From Nematostella vectensis (lineage: Eukaryota; Cnidaria; Anthozoa; Actiniaria; Edwardsiidae), in NCBI RefSeq assembly GCF_932526225.1, contig NC_064035.1, positions 18,713,969 to 18,777,968 of the forward strand: a DNA stretch of 64,000 nt, read 5' to 3'. Position numbers and translations under genes: made by a program. Positions 1-34,317 of the stretch are shown piece by piece (the first letter of the stretch is position 1; every line of letters starts with the position of its first letter). The notes beneath the pieces are model-generated. The model was not told the origin of the DNA and searched no databases. It worked only from the letters and a program-made list of their open reading frames with translations.

Positions 1-656
1 GATAAGACAGCGAGGCACACAAAACAGAGCCGAAGTCATCTATCCAACTGTGCTATTTTCATGGTTAAAGTAGCACTTAGCTTTAGGTAACAATAAAACC
101 TAAGAAACTTCACGACCTAGAAAACACATCCAGTTACGGGACACACTTAGCAACACATAGCCCTAACAACGTGAGACCAAGAAAACCTAGCAACAACCGA
201 AAAAAGCAACCTTAGTAAGATCAAGACGAAGAAACAAGTTTAGTAACGTAACACACCTAACAACACGCAGGAAGACCAAGAAAACACGTCCATTTCAGAG
301 ACACATCCAGCCACAAAAGGAAAACAGAAACCCTAGCAACGTGATGTCCAATAAGCATACCTAGTTACGTGACACCTAGAAACAAGAAGAAATAGCAGTT
401 CTAGCAACAAGAAGCAAATGAAGAAAAAGCTCAGCCAGACAACCAACAGTAAATCGAAAATTTCGAGTATCGTATGGTATGTATAGAATGTCCTCGAACA
501 ATGGATCAGTTTATTTGTATGATGTTTTAAAAGTCAGCTTTAAAGTTAGTCATTGTTTATAAGCATTATGTTAAAGTTTATCTTATTTGCTCCGATTTCG
601 TTTTAAATTCAGCATTTGAAAATCACGCTTGCAGAAAAGAAGAGGACAAATCGCGT
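1..656. repeat. Degenerate CCTAGCAAC-type repeat tract
   Basis: From about 60 to 430 the plus strand repeatedly shows variants of CCTAGCAAC, ACACACCTAG and AAGAAGAAC-like words spaced some 30-60 bp apart. It looks like an old decayed tandem repeat. I see no coding sequence. It could overlap the 3' UTR or last intron of the MRCK gene. The remainder, 430-656, shows nothing recognisable. Confidence 0.35.
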
Positions 657-661
657 AGATA

Positions 662-1114
662 CATCAAGGGAGCACGACAGAATGTGTTCCTATTTAACGC
701 GCGTTTGAAGGGGAGTCATCAATTGCGCTGTTGGGGGTGTAGGGCTCGCATTATGAAGTAGATTATGTTTGTCAACAGGATCTTTGTTCGTTTCATCGGT
801 TACCGACCGTCCGCGAAGATATCGGATACGCGTAGTATCGAAAGATGCACGAAGTGCATCGCGAGCCCCGGAGAGGCGATAAAAATAGAAAAAAAGTCAC
901 TTCTACTGTAACTCTCTATCCTCGGAAAGGATTCGGGCATTATACGAACAAAGACCCTGTTTACAAACATAATCCACTTCATAATCCGAGCCCTACACCC
1001 CCAACAGCGCAACTGATATCTCCCCTTACAAAACAAACACACATGACGCGTTTATTTCCGTAATAATATCAATCACGCGTTAAATAGGAATACATTCTTT
1101 CGTGCTCCCTTGGA
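662..1114. mobile_element. Foldback (inverted-repeat) element
   Basis: The left arm (about 662-790) reappears in reverse complement at about 947-1114. Shared blocks include the words ending in CCTATTTAACGCG, GCGCTGTTGGGGGTGTAGGG, GATTATGTTTGT and CTTTGTTCGT. The right arm carries an extra insert of about 45 bp (roughly 1030-1078). The roughly 155-bp centre is not symmetric. This is the structure of a MITE or foldback element. No clear target-site duplication was seen. The short ORFs inside it on both strands are mirror images and not genes. Confidence 0.75.
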
Positions 1115-1209
1115 TCAATCGGGGTACCCTCCAGTTTTCAGGATGATATAAACGTTATTTAGTGTTTCAAAAGCGCAAGATATCCAAGCCAAATTATCCG
1201 ATGCAATAC

Positions 1210-24701
<23,492 letters not shown>

Positions 24702-25480
24702 GGTGTGTTCAGTCCATGGAGTAATTATAGACTCGGAGTGCTAGACGGACAACCAGATCCAAGGGAATGCATCCTTCGGCGTTAGACTGCCTTACACACA
24801 CTTGCGCCAAAAACAACCCATACACACCACAGCAAACCGCATAAAGGAATAGCTCTTCACCGGCACACTGCAACTACGATCGCGAAAATACACTCCTGAT
24901 CTGAGCACGGTGGCCTGAAAAGTTCCTTTCAGTCCAATAAACGCTCCGTTATTTTGGCCAATCTTCGACTTGTATTCTGCACAACAACAATGCGAGACGA
25001 GCTGGTGAGGAAGATGGCCGACCAAGCGCGCACGGCACCCCGGGACAAGCCAAGCCTACATTCCAATGACATCACCTGTACACGGAATCATGGGTAATGA
25101 GTGGATAGGCGAAAAAAAGTGCGGAAGGCAAAGGTAAACGCCTGAGAAAGGCAACCTTAGAAATGCAAATGTACTTACTCAGGAATATTAAAGATTATCA
25201 AGCATTTTATCAATTTTAAAATTAATCCTCTAACCTTTACTTGCTCGAACATAAAAAAAAATGTGCACGCACGCGCGCATAAAAAGTCGAACTCGACATG
25301 ACAACGGTGGGTAAATTTACAGTGAAAACATTATTAGACTTCCTCTAGTTTTGAACTAACATAAAAAGGTTTGAGCTAGTTCGACTCTAGTAATCCGGAT
25401 TTTTAGTTTGTGTATCGGAGTTTAAATGACTTTACAAAAACTCGCGTCGGACCTTGTGGTCTGAGTTGACAGTTGATTAT
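24702..25480. promoter_or_regulatory. Upstream region of the MRCK gene
   Basis: The sequence immediately 5' of the MRCK start codon should hold its 5' UTR and promoter. I see no TATA box in a defensible position and no further coding exon. The minus ORF at 24792-25025 lies in the expected 5' UTR and has no recognisable domain. Confidence 0.4.
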
Positions 25481-25485
25481 GAAAC

Positions 25486-25599
25486 AAAACCTTTTATATA
25501 AAAGACGACGACAACGCAGAGTATTCGCCTGCTCTGCCGAAACATCGTTTCAAGAAAACTAACTCTGCGTTGTTGTCGACTTTTCCTTTTAAAGGTTTT
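25486..25599. repeat. Inverted repeat of about 37-bp arms
   Basis: AAAACCTTTTATATAAAAGA with CGACGACAACGCAGAGT at 25486-25522 is mirrored at 25561-25599 (ACTCTGCGTTGTTGTCGACT then TTTCCTTTTAAAGGTTTT). The loop is 38 bp. Probably a small MITE remnant directly before the LINE fragment. Confidence 0.75.
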
Positions 25600-25634
25600 A
25601 AACTGAAAGCTAGGACACCGGATCCGAGGTAAAT

Positions 25635-26100
25635 CTCAGAGACTACTCTAGACTCAGCAGTGTTACTGAGATGTTGGCTAAGTTGCAATGGAGGGAACGC
25701 TCTAATGATAGGAAAATCGCTAGATTAGCATTAATGTACAAAATTGTGAATAATTTAGTTGCCATTAAGGCAGAAGATTATGTTTCATTTTCTACAACCA
25801 TAACTAGGAGGAATCATGACCAAAAATTAGATGTTCTGTCCCCCAGAACCGATATTTATAAATTCTCGTTTTTTCCACGCACTGTTCCACAGTGGAACAG
25901 TTTGCCAAGCTACACAGTGAATGCAAAAAGTGTTGCTTCCTTTAAGGCATTAATTCCCTAGACCTATGTATTTCTTTTTCCAGTTCACATCAAGTCATTT
26001 ATTTAATATCATATTCATACTGAATTGATACATATATATGTATATTTATAATCTTGGTATTTAGCAACCTAGCTTTACTGAGCAAATAAACTGAAACTGA
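25635..26100 (+). mobile_element. 3' fragment of a non-LTR retrotransposon
   Basis: The plus-strand frame reads LRDYSRLSSVTEMLAKLQW, continues through IARLALMYKIVNNLVAI, and ends FSFFPRTVPQWNSLP with a stop at about 25961. This is the C-terminal signature common downstream of CR1/L2-type reverse transcriptases (SFFPRT..WN.LP). The AT-rich tail ends near AAATAAACTGAAACTGA. The 5' part is missing, as in 5'-truncated LINE copies. Confidence 0.75.
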
Positions 26101-26289
26101 ATCGAGTCCAGTTCGAGTGTACGGGATATCCGAGTTTGAGGTAATGGGGTTCTACTGCTGTGCCCCATATACTGATGACTCCAGTTCCGATACCTCAAAC
26201 CTCTGAGAGAAATACTTGATTATTCGACGTCAGTCAACAGGATTGAGCTTATTCAAGGGAAACTAATTTTGATTCAAGGTATAACAAAT

Positions 26290-29200
26290 AATGTTCACGA
26301 TTGAGCTGCGGCGCTCATGGCTGCCGGTTGTAAAATTCGTAGCTCCGTATCGTTGCGTCTGTGAACCTATTCTGTTCGCCCTTGAAGTCAGTATGTCGCC
26401 TAGTATCGTTTGTAATATCCCGATACTCATTTTTGTGTACTTTTTCTCAACCCCGAACATCTGCTGGGTGTTTTATGGCCTCCTTGGTTTCCCCTCGGCA
26501 CCGAGACAGAACTCGACCCGCCATCTTGGATTGCCGGCCTGGCTTGGAGCCTGAACTGAACTGAACGGAGCCTGAACTGAAGTCCTTCCGGAAAACATGT
26601 CCCAAACAACGTATCTCCGCCGAACTCTGGTCAACGCTCAATAATCTGGGAATAAGGAAGCCTTATCGGAGAAAACGTGCTGGGACTAAACGCAAAATCT
26701 ATCACGGTCCCCTTGTGTTGGATCTTACCACAGAGTCCCCGGCATCGCCCTACCCTGTTGCACCTGTCCCAAGATCGCCGTTCTTCCTACCCAATATCAT
26801 CTACTGCAATCCTCGATCTATTGCACCTAAGATTGACGAACTACAAGCGGCGGTGGATAATAATGGAGCTAATATTGTGGCAGTCAGCGAAACCTGGTTG
26901 AGTGCTGCCATTCCGGATTCCGCCATTCACTTATCGGACTTCATTTGTTTCAGACGGGACAGACAGGAGTATGCATCTACATCCATTCATCCTTCCCTTG
27001 CACTCGCCTTAGCGACTATGAGATACCCGAGGTCGAATCCGTTTGGATTAAGCTCAGACCCAATCGGCTCCCTCGTAGCGTATCTATGGTCCTCGTGGCT
27101 GCTGTGTACCACCCTACCAGCTGCGGTGCAAATGAAAACCAAGTCCTGCTGCTACATCTCCAGTCTAACGTTGAGTCATTCCTACGGCAGCATCCCGAAG
27201 GCCTAATACTAATTGCCGGCGACTTCAACCCCACGAGTACTGGCTTATTACTTGCTGAGGCAAAACGCATGACTGGTCTTGACCAAGTCATAAATGTTTT
27301 GACCAGGGATACCGGCATATTGGACTGGTGTTTGACGAATCGTAAAAACCTTTACTGCTCTCCCCGTCAATTGCCGAAACTGGGAACGAGTGATCATTAT
27401 ACGATCTCGATCGCTCCAGCTGATACTTGCTCACTGGTTAAGAACACGAACATATCTACTTGGAAACGGGACGTGAGACCTAGCCGCATCAGGGATTTCG
27501 GATCCTGGATAACCAAACAGTCCTGACAAACAGTGTTCGACCAGTCTCTTGTCACGGACAAGTTCGACACCTTCTCCAAGCTACTCTCCACTGCTTTTGA
27601 TGTCTACCTCCCTCTCAGAAAGGTCAAATGTTCCTCCTCAGACAAACCGTGGATAACACCCAAGCTGAAGCCCCTTATTGCTAGCCGCCAAGCCGCCCTT
27701 CACAACTCAGGCAAGGAGTCAGAGGCGTTCAAGCAGTACCGAAACGCAGTACAGCTGGAATGTTCTGTAGCAAAAAACGCTACTATGACAACAAAGTAGT
27801 CGCCCTAAAAGCCACTAACATCAAACGATGGTGGGGTGAGATATAAAGATTCAAAGGAGAAATCAGCGCCTCTCCGTGGTACCTACAGATGCTGAGCGAT
27901 CAGTGCCCGACAGTGGAGACTCTGGCCGAGCAGTTCAACCAATTCATTGGCGGTCTCACAGCAGACTTCACCCCGCTGCCCCCCCCCCCCCCCCTGAACC
28001 GGGAAGATTCTACCCTACCCCTCCCGAGTTTCTGATTGACGACCGTACTGCAAAGGAAGTCAAGGCAAACAAGTCTTCTGGTCCCGACTCCACCCCCAAC
28101 AGGATTTGGATTGACTTTGCATTTGAGTTAGCACCGGTAGTGCGGGATATCTACAATGCATGTTATCCAGGGTTACATTCCAGATGAGCTCAAGGAGTCT
28201 ATTGTGTCGCCAATTCCCAAGTGTAATCCCCCCAAGACTGTGGATTCCGATCTGCGTCCGATCTCGCTTACGTCCCAACTGTCCAAGGTACTGGAAGGTT
28301 TCGCCAATAGTTCATTATTTAACCAGGTGCAGAACCGCCTTGATGATAAACAGTTCGCAGTGGCGGGAAAGTCTACCACCCAAGCGCTTGTTTATTTCCT
28401 GCATACTATTCTTGAGTCTTTGGACAGGGGAAGTAGTTACACAAGAGTCTTCTTCTCAGATTTCAGCAAGGGCTTTGATCTCGTGGACCACCATGCCTTG
28501 CTACAAGAACTTGAAATATTAGAAGTGCATGAATGTACCACACGCTGGGTTAGCGCATTTCTAGTTGATCGCCAACAAAGAGTGCGGATCGAAGATAAAT
28601 GGTCATCCCAGATATCACCCCGTGGTGGTATTCCCCAAGGGACCAGGCTGGCGCCCCTTTTGTTCGCGGTACTCGTAAATAGACTTGCTGATGAGTGGAG
28701 CACCAGGCTTAAATACGTGGACGACGCTACAGTTCTTGAATTCATACCCCGCAATTCCCCAAGCTACCTGCCAATTGTAGCTTCTGGCATCAGTCGCTAC
28801 GCAACACAACAAAACATGCGACTAAACCCCAAGAAATGTAAAGAAATGGTAATCGATTTCTTGCATTATAAGTCTACGGTTTTAAGCCCCCTCTTAATTG
28901 GCGGTTTTGTTATAGAGCGAGTTTCAAGCTATAAGCTATTGGGTGTCTCCATCTCTGATGATCTGTCATGGAATTTACATTGCGAAACCATATTCAAGAA
29001 AGCATTGAAGCGTCTCTACGGCCTCCGGGTGCTGAAGAAGAGCGGTCTCGCCTCCGAAGACCTGGTCACAGTATACTGCTCCATTGTACGCTCAACCCTC
29101 GAGTACGCCTCTCCAGCATGGGCCGCACTGCCGGGTTACCTCAGCGAGCTGCTGGAGTCAGTGCAGAGGAAGGCCCTGCGCACCATCTTTCCTGGGGTGA

Positions 29201-29565
29201 CTTATGAGGAAGCTCTACTCCGAGCGAGTCTAGAACCATTGTGTTTTAGAAGAGAGGTGGCCTGTAAGAAATTTGTAACCAGCTGTAAGGCCCGCGGTCT
29301 CCTGTCCAGGGTCCTTAAGGAGCCGGTGGTGACTGACCTAAAGTACAACCTCAGAGCTGGTTCACAGTCGCGCCACGCCTCCTCGGGCAGAACTAATAGG
29401 TTCAACAATTTTATCACTGTAAAGTACCAATGAATATTGTGTTGCTTGTATTAGTTGCTATTAGTTGATGTTGCTGACAAACCTGTAATTCAGTTACGAC
29501 TGCAAGTGGTTTATTAAAACGATTGATTAATTGATTGATTGACTGATTGATTGATTGACAGGAAT
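26290..29565 (+). mobile_element. Near full-length but broken CR1-like LINE
   Basis: An endonuclease-reverse transcriptase element. The AP endonuclease begins in the frame at about 26715 (IIYCNPRSIAPKIDELQ, VSETWL), shifts frame near 26950, and continues with ILIAGDFNPTS, DWCLTN and GTSDHYTISI to a stop at 27526. More frame breaks occur at 27530-28155, including a C homopolymer at about 27980-27994. The RT frame at 28156-29433 has FSDFSKGFDLVDHHALL, PQGTRLAPLLFAVLVN and the catalytic YVDD, then the thumb and C-terminal part. The 3' end runs into an ATTGATTG repeat, a CR1/L2-style tail. RT catalytic residues survive, but the element as a whole is not intact. Confidence 0.92.
29519..29561. repeat. 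(ATTG)n tail of the LINE
   Basis: GATTGATTAATTGATTGATT and further copies. This is the short microsatellite that closes the retroelement. Confidence 0.85.
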
Positions 29566-30029
29566 GAGAAGTCTCGATGTACACAGAGGTCACGCCTACG
29601 CGCATTAGAGTTAAGAGAGGTCTCAAGGTCGTCACCGTGAATATCAGTCAATCTTGTCTTAAAAAACTGTCGATTTTCTAGATCGCTCTTCATTTCCTCA
29701 TTAGGCATTACATACCATATTTGGGAGTCCGCTTTAATCAGTTTTTCGCTGTTTTATCGCTCTAGAGCTTTGTGAGTCCAGAATTTCCACGTAAACTTGC
29801 AGAAATTCGTGTTTACTACGATTTTGTGGCAGCCATCTTGGATATGGAGCCTAGTTCCTAACGTTTTAGAATATCACAGGTCTCCCGCGCGCTCGCCCCA
29901 GGCTCTTTTAGACAGCCATTGATTGATTGGTGGCACAACAAGCGGAGGAGTGTCACGCTGAACACAAATATAACACAAGTATAAGAAATCCCTGTGGCAC
30001 ACAAAGCGTAAGGAAGGGCGTTACCGTTA

Positions 30030-31390
30030 CACGAATGAGAGATCACGGTGGAACACAGTAGTTGGACGTCACGCTAACCAAAATGAAAGGTCGCGGTGGA
30101 ACATGTTGGTGAAACGTCACGCTTACACAAATGAGAGGTCACGGTGGAACATGTTGGTGGGACGTCACGCTTACACAAATGAGAGATCGCGGTGACACAT
30201 GGGGGAGGGACGTCACGCTTACACAAATAAGAGGTCACGGTGGAACATATCAGAGGGAAGTCACGCTTACACAAATGAGAGGTCACGGTTGCAATGGCGG
30301 AGAGACGTCACGCTTACACAAATGAGAGGTCACGGTGGAACATAGCGGAGGGAAGTCACGCTTACACAAATGAGAGGTCACGGTTGCAATGGCGGAGAGA
30401 CGTCACGCTTACACAAATGAGAGGTCACAGTGACACATGGCGTAGGGACGTCACGCTTACACAAATGAGAGGTCACGGTTGCAATGGCGTAGGGACGTCA
30501 CGCTTACACAAATGAGAGGTCACAGTGACACATGGCGTAGGGACGTCACGCTTACACAAATGAGAGGTCACAGTGACACATGGCGTAGGGACGTCACGCT
30601 TCCACAAATGAGAGGTCACGGTGGCACATGGCGGAGGGACGTCACGCTTACACAAATGAGAGGTCACGGTGGAACATGGCGTAGGGACGTCACGCTTACA
30701 CAAATGAGAGGTCACAATGGAACATGGCGTAGGGCCGCCACGCTTAAATGATAGGTCACAGTAGAACATGGCATAGGGACGTCACGCTCACACAAATGAG
30801 AGATCACAATGGAACATGGCGTAGGGCCGTCACGCTTAAATGATAGGTCACAGTGGAACATGGCGTAGGGCCGTCACGCTTGCACAAATGAGAGGTCACG
30901 GTGGCATATGGCGAAGCGACGTCACGCTTACACAAATGAGAGGTCACGGTGGAACATGGCGGAGGGACGTCACGCTTACCCAAATGAGAGGTCACGGTGG
31001 AACATGGCGGAGGGACGTCACGCTTACACACATGAGAGGTCACGGTGGAACTTGGCGGAGGGAAGTCACGCTTGCACAAATAATAGGTCACGGTGGAACA
31101 TGGCGGAGGAAAGTCACGCTTACACAAATGATAGGTCACGGTGGCATATGGCGGAGAGACGTCACGCTTACACAAATGATAGGTCACGGTGGAACATGGC
31201 GGAGGGACGTCATGCTTACACACATGAGAGGTCACGGTGGAACTTGGCGGAGGGAAGTCACGCTTGCACAAATAATAGGTCACGGTGGAACATGGCGGAG
31301 GAACGTCACGCTTACACAAATGATAGGTCACAGTGGAACATGGCGGAGGGAAGTCACTCTTGCACAAAGGACACGGTAGCATATGGCAGA
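30030..31390. repeat. 48-bp minisatellite
   Basis: About 28 copies of a 48-bp unit with core ACGTCACGCTTACACAAATG then AGAGGTCACGGTGGAACATG GCGGAGGG. The period is a multiple of three, so open frames exist on both strands, and these are not genes. Sub-families occur: GGTTGCAATGGCGG versus GGTGGAACATGGCGG, and AATAATAGG versus AATGAGAGG. Each unit holds several TGACGTCA-like ACGTCAC words. Confidence 0.95.
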
Positions 31391-31399
31391 GCTACGTGA

Positions 31400-32530
31400 C
31401 ACGTACACAAATGAATCTCCCGGTGGAGTACAGGCTTGACTACCCACATTAAATAGTTTTTTCCTCGTAAATTTTGTCCGTTTTTGACGTCGTTGTTCTC
31501 GAAGCCTTGGGTAGCTTTATCCCTTTGATTCATCACAAGCTCCCTTCACAAAAGAGGATTTCAGACTGACCTCAAGGAGGGCTACGCAGGAAAATATTGC
31601 TGACGCAGCTTACGTATTAGATCTACGTATTAGATCTACGTTTGGAGCACTGGATGTCGGCGTACAGGCGCTAGATATGAGTTAACCATTTCGGCCATTC
31701 CGCATTCATTTTTACTTCTGGAATTATTCTCATACTATTGAAGGCGTTGTCATTTTGCACGATAGAAACACAAGCTTAGAGTCTGAAAAATGAACACGAG
31801 AAAGGCGACAATGACGACAATGTAACGAAATTATAACAACTGCAAACTTAGGATCATTGTTTTATTCATTCTAATCAATTTCACTCAATTTTACTAATAC
31901 AATATGGAATATGTGCACCATTTATCTTACTTTTCTAACATTGTTACAATTATCAATCAAGAGAGGTCTAAAATACCCCGTAAAATTAAGGTATTTGTAT
32001 ACCATTTTTTTCTTAAAATTACCCATACATTTACATTATTATTTTTTTTTCTTTTTCATGCACTTTTTATTTTCTTTGTAGACTTTCTAGCTATCGCTAA
32101 GCCAATGGAGCTTGGATAAATTTCCAGTTAATTATGAGGAAATTCAACAGATATTTATCCCATCCCAAGTTTGTCGATTATCAGACAGGAACGAGAATGG
32201 GGACAGGGGGTGCGTTAGCACGTGCTTATGGTAGAACATTTGTCCATTTGCGAAATACCACCTAAAATAGCGTATTCCATTGAAAAGTATCTAATACAGT
32301 AAATGTTGGAAAATTCACGACCGCAAAATTTGCGGTCAGGTCTTGGACCCCGAGGTTTTTTTGACCCCCCAAAATACTACTAATTTACCAATATATACAA
32401 AATAACTACAAAATACTCGCTGACAGTTTAATTCGCTGATTTAACCCTTGGACCCCAAGACCCGCAATTCTCCAACATTTACTGTAGGCGAAACTTATCA
32501 AAAACTTATAAAAATTATTTGCTAATCCCT
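31400..32530. other. Intergenic, no gene seen
   Basis: AT-rich intergenic DNA with a small direct duplication of TATTAGATCTACG at about 31614-31640. No convincing ORF or RNA gene. Confidence 0.6.
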
Positions 32531-32535
32531 ATATA

Positions 32536-33416
32536 CAGTTGAAGCTCTCGTAAGCGACCACCCTGGGAACTGAAAATTGTGGTCGTTAACGGAGCTGGTC
32601 TCTTACGAGAGCTTGCTCTCATAAGCGACCACTGGGCGTCAAAAACTTGAACAATAGGTGTTGGTCGCTTACGGGAGCTTAATAAAAATGTTGGAATCTA
32701 AAAGTTATCGTGATAATAACAACGCTGTAATATTTTGGTTTATTGCTTGATTTTAAAACTAGGTATTTGACTTATAATGAGAGTGAGTTGTTTTATTAGT
32801 AATTAATTCTACGCAAAGTAGCTCGTTATGCTCGATTATATCGACGACTTAAGCTTTTCGTCATGAGAATATCTTCTGCGTCTACGACGATCGCATGTCG
32901 TCTTTTGTTAGTCGATTCCTAAAGCGTGCAACAAACAAGTGGATGACTATTGTAACTGGAAAAAGGATAAATCGTGGAGCTGGTAATGGACTAGAGATTC
33001 CTTGCATTTATAAATTTTCTGGAGACAAAGAAATGTCAATCCATGGTTGAAATTGGAGTTAAGAAAATTGTAATTATGAAATTCTTTACTGGTTGCCTAC
33101 TGGTTGCCCACATGGTTGCCTACTACGCTTTATATGTGATTTCAGCATGCATTGGATATGATGTTTATCAGGTGTTGACTGATGTTGTAAAGCCAAAAAT
33201 CATTGTGGTCGCTTACGAGAGCTTAAAAATAAAAGAAAATCTCAGTTGGTGGTTTGAAATTGTGGTCGTTAACGGAGCTGGTCGCACCGATAAGTTGGTC
33301 GCTTACGAGAGCTTAGAATTACAGAGTTTGTTTGACAATTCATTCGGTGATTCGTGATCGTGGTCGTTATCGGAGCTGGTCGCTTACGAGAGCGGTCGCT
33401 CAGAGAGCCTCGACTA
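32536..33416. mobile_element. Non-autonomous pogo/Tigger-like DNA transposon
   Basis: The left end is TA-CAGTTGAAGCTCTCGTAAG with GCGACC. The right end in reverse complement is TA-TAGTCGAGGCTCTCTGAG with CGACC. Both sit next to TA, matching the TA target duplication and the CAGT-type termini of Tc1/mariner-pogo elements. Sub-terminal copies of GTGGTCGCTTACGAGAGCTT and GTGGTCGTTAACGGAGCTGG recur at about 32568-32680, 33205-33225, 33252-33312 and 33355-33405 in both orientations. The internal ORF at 33043-33357 has no transposase motif, so the element would need transposase supplied in trans. Confidence 0.8.
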
Positions 33417-34317
33417 TACGTCTTTTCCAGTAAAAGGGCTTCGGATTTCGCATCACGGGCCTGAATACTGAACTCAGCGAATAATCTTAATTGCGAAATG
33501 TTTCCTGCATCCAATTCAGTGAAATTCGTATAACGCTTTTATGAGGATGATACTTTGTGGAATTTTAATAGAACTGCATTGTGATCTCGTCTCTTATTTA
33601 AGTTCATTATATGCCCGGATGAACTCTCGCCAACTCTGTCTTACCGAACCTAAATTCAAACAACTACCGAATAATATTTGTGGCAAACTACCGAATAATG
33701 TTTACGTTTTTTTTTCTTGTTTCTACCAAAGGGGCAAAGTTTGAGTAAATCGCAGGAAAATGCTTGTCATAGTGTCATCAAAAAAACGCACAAACCCATA
33801 AGCACTGTGACGCAAGCGAAAACTATACTAGAAGTTTCTTTTCATAAAAATATGACAGCTCAAAATGTTTTGGGTTACAACTGTCAACGAGTGTAAAACG
33901 CATTAAAACAAAACACAAAATACAAATAAAGACGTGTAGTTCGTCAATCTTTTTTAGGTGAACTTAAGTGCGAATAACGTCACCTCATTATTGACTATTC
34001 TGCGGAATCTGGAGTATGATCGTTAGCGCACGTGAAACGATGCCAAACATCTGACGAAATTAGATAGTTATGTTACAAAAAAAAAACTACTAGAAGAAAC
34101 TTTGAAAATGTTGCTGCAGAAACTAAACGAATCAAGCTGTATAAAGCTGGTGTTATAACGAAATACGTAAGTTCTTTTTATTTTCTTTTTATTGCGGGTA
34201 AATAATCTTTAAAACTACGCCGTCGCGGTTTCGCTTCTTGCGCAGCATAAACAGCAAACTTGAAAAAGGCGCACCATTTAGGCAATATAGACCCTGGAAC
34301 GAAAGCATCGCTATCGC
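33417..34317. other. Intergenic, probably including the GPCR 3' UTR
   Basis: No recognisable gene. The segment just below 34318 on the minus strand would be the 3' UTR of the receptor gene. Confidence 0.5.

Noticed and set aside
845-1063. Plus and minus ORFs at 800-1063 as a small gene
   Set aside because: They lie in the arms of the foldback element, and the opposing ORFs are mirror images.
30131-31399. Repetitive ORFs (TLTQMRGHGGTWRRDV / SHLCKRDVPPPC)
   Set aside because: They are shadows of the 48-bp minisatellite, present on both strands and in several frames.
33043-33357. 104-residue ORF inside the pogo-like element as a transposase
   Set aside because: No DDE/D or HTH motif, and it is interrupted by the element's own subterminal repeats.
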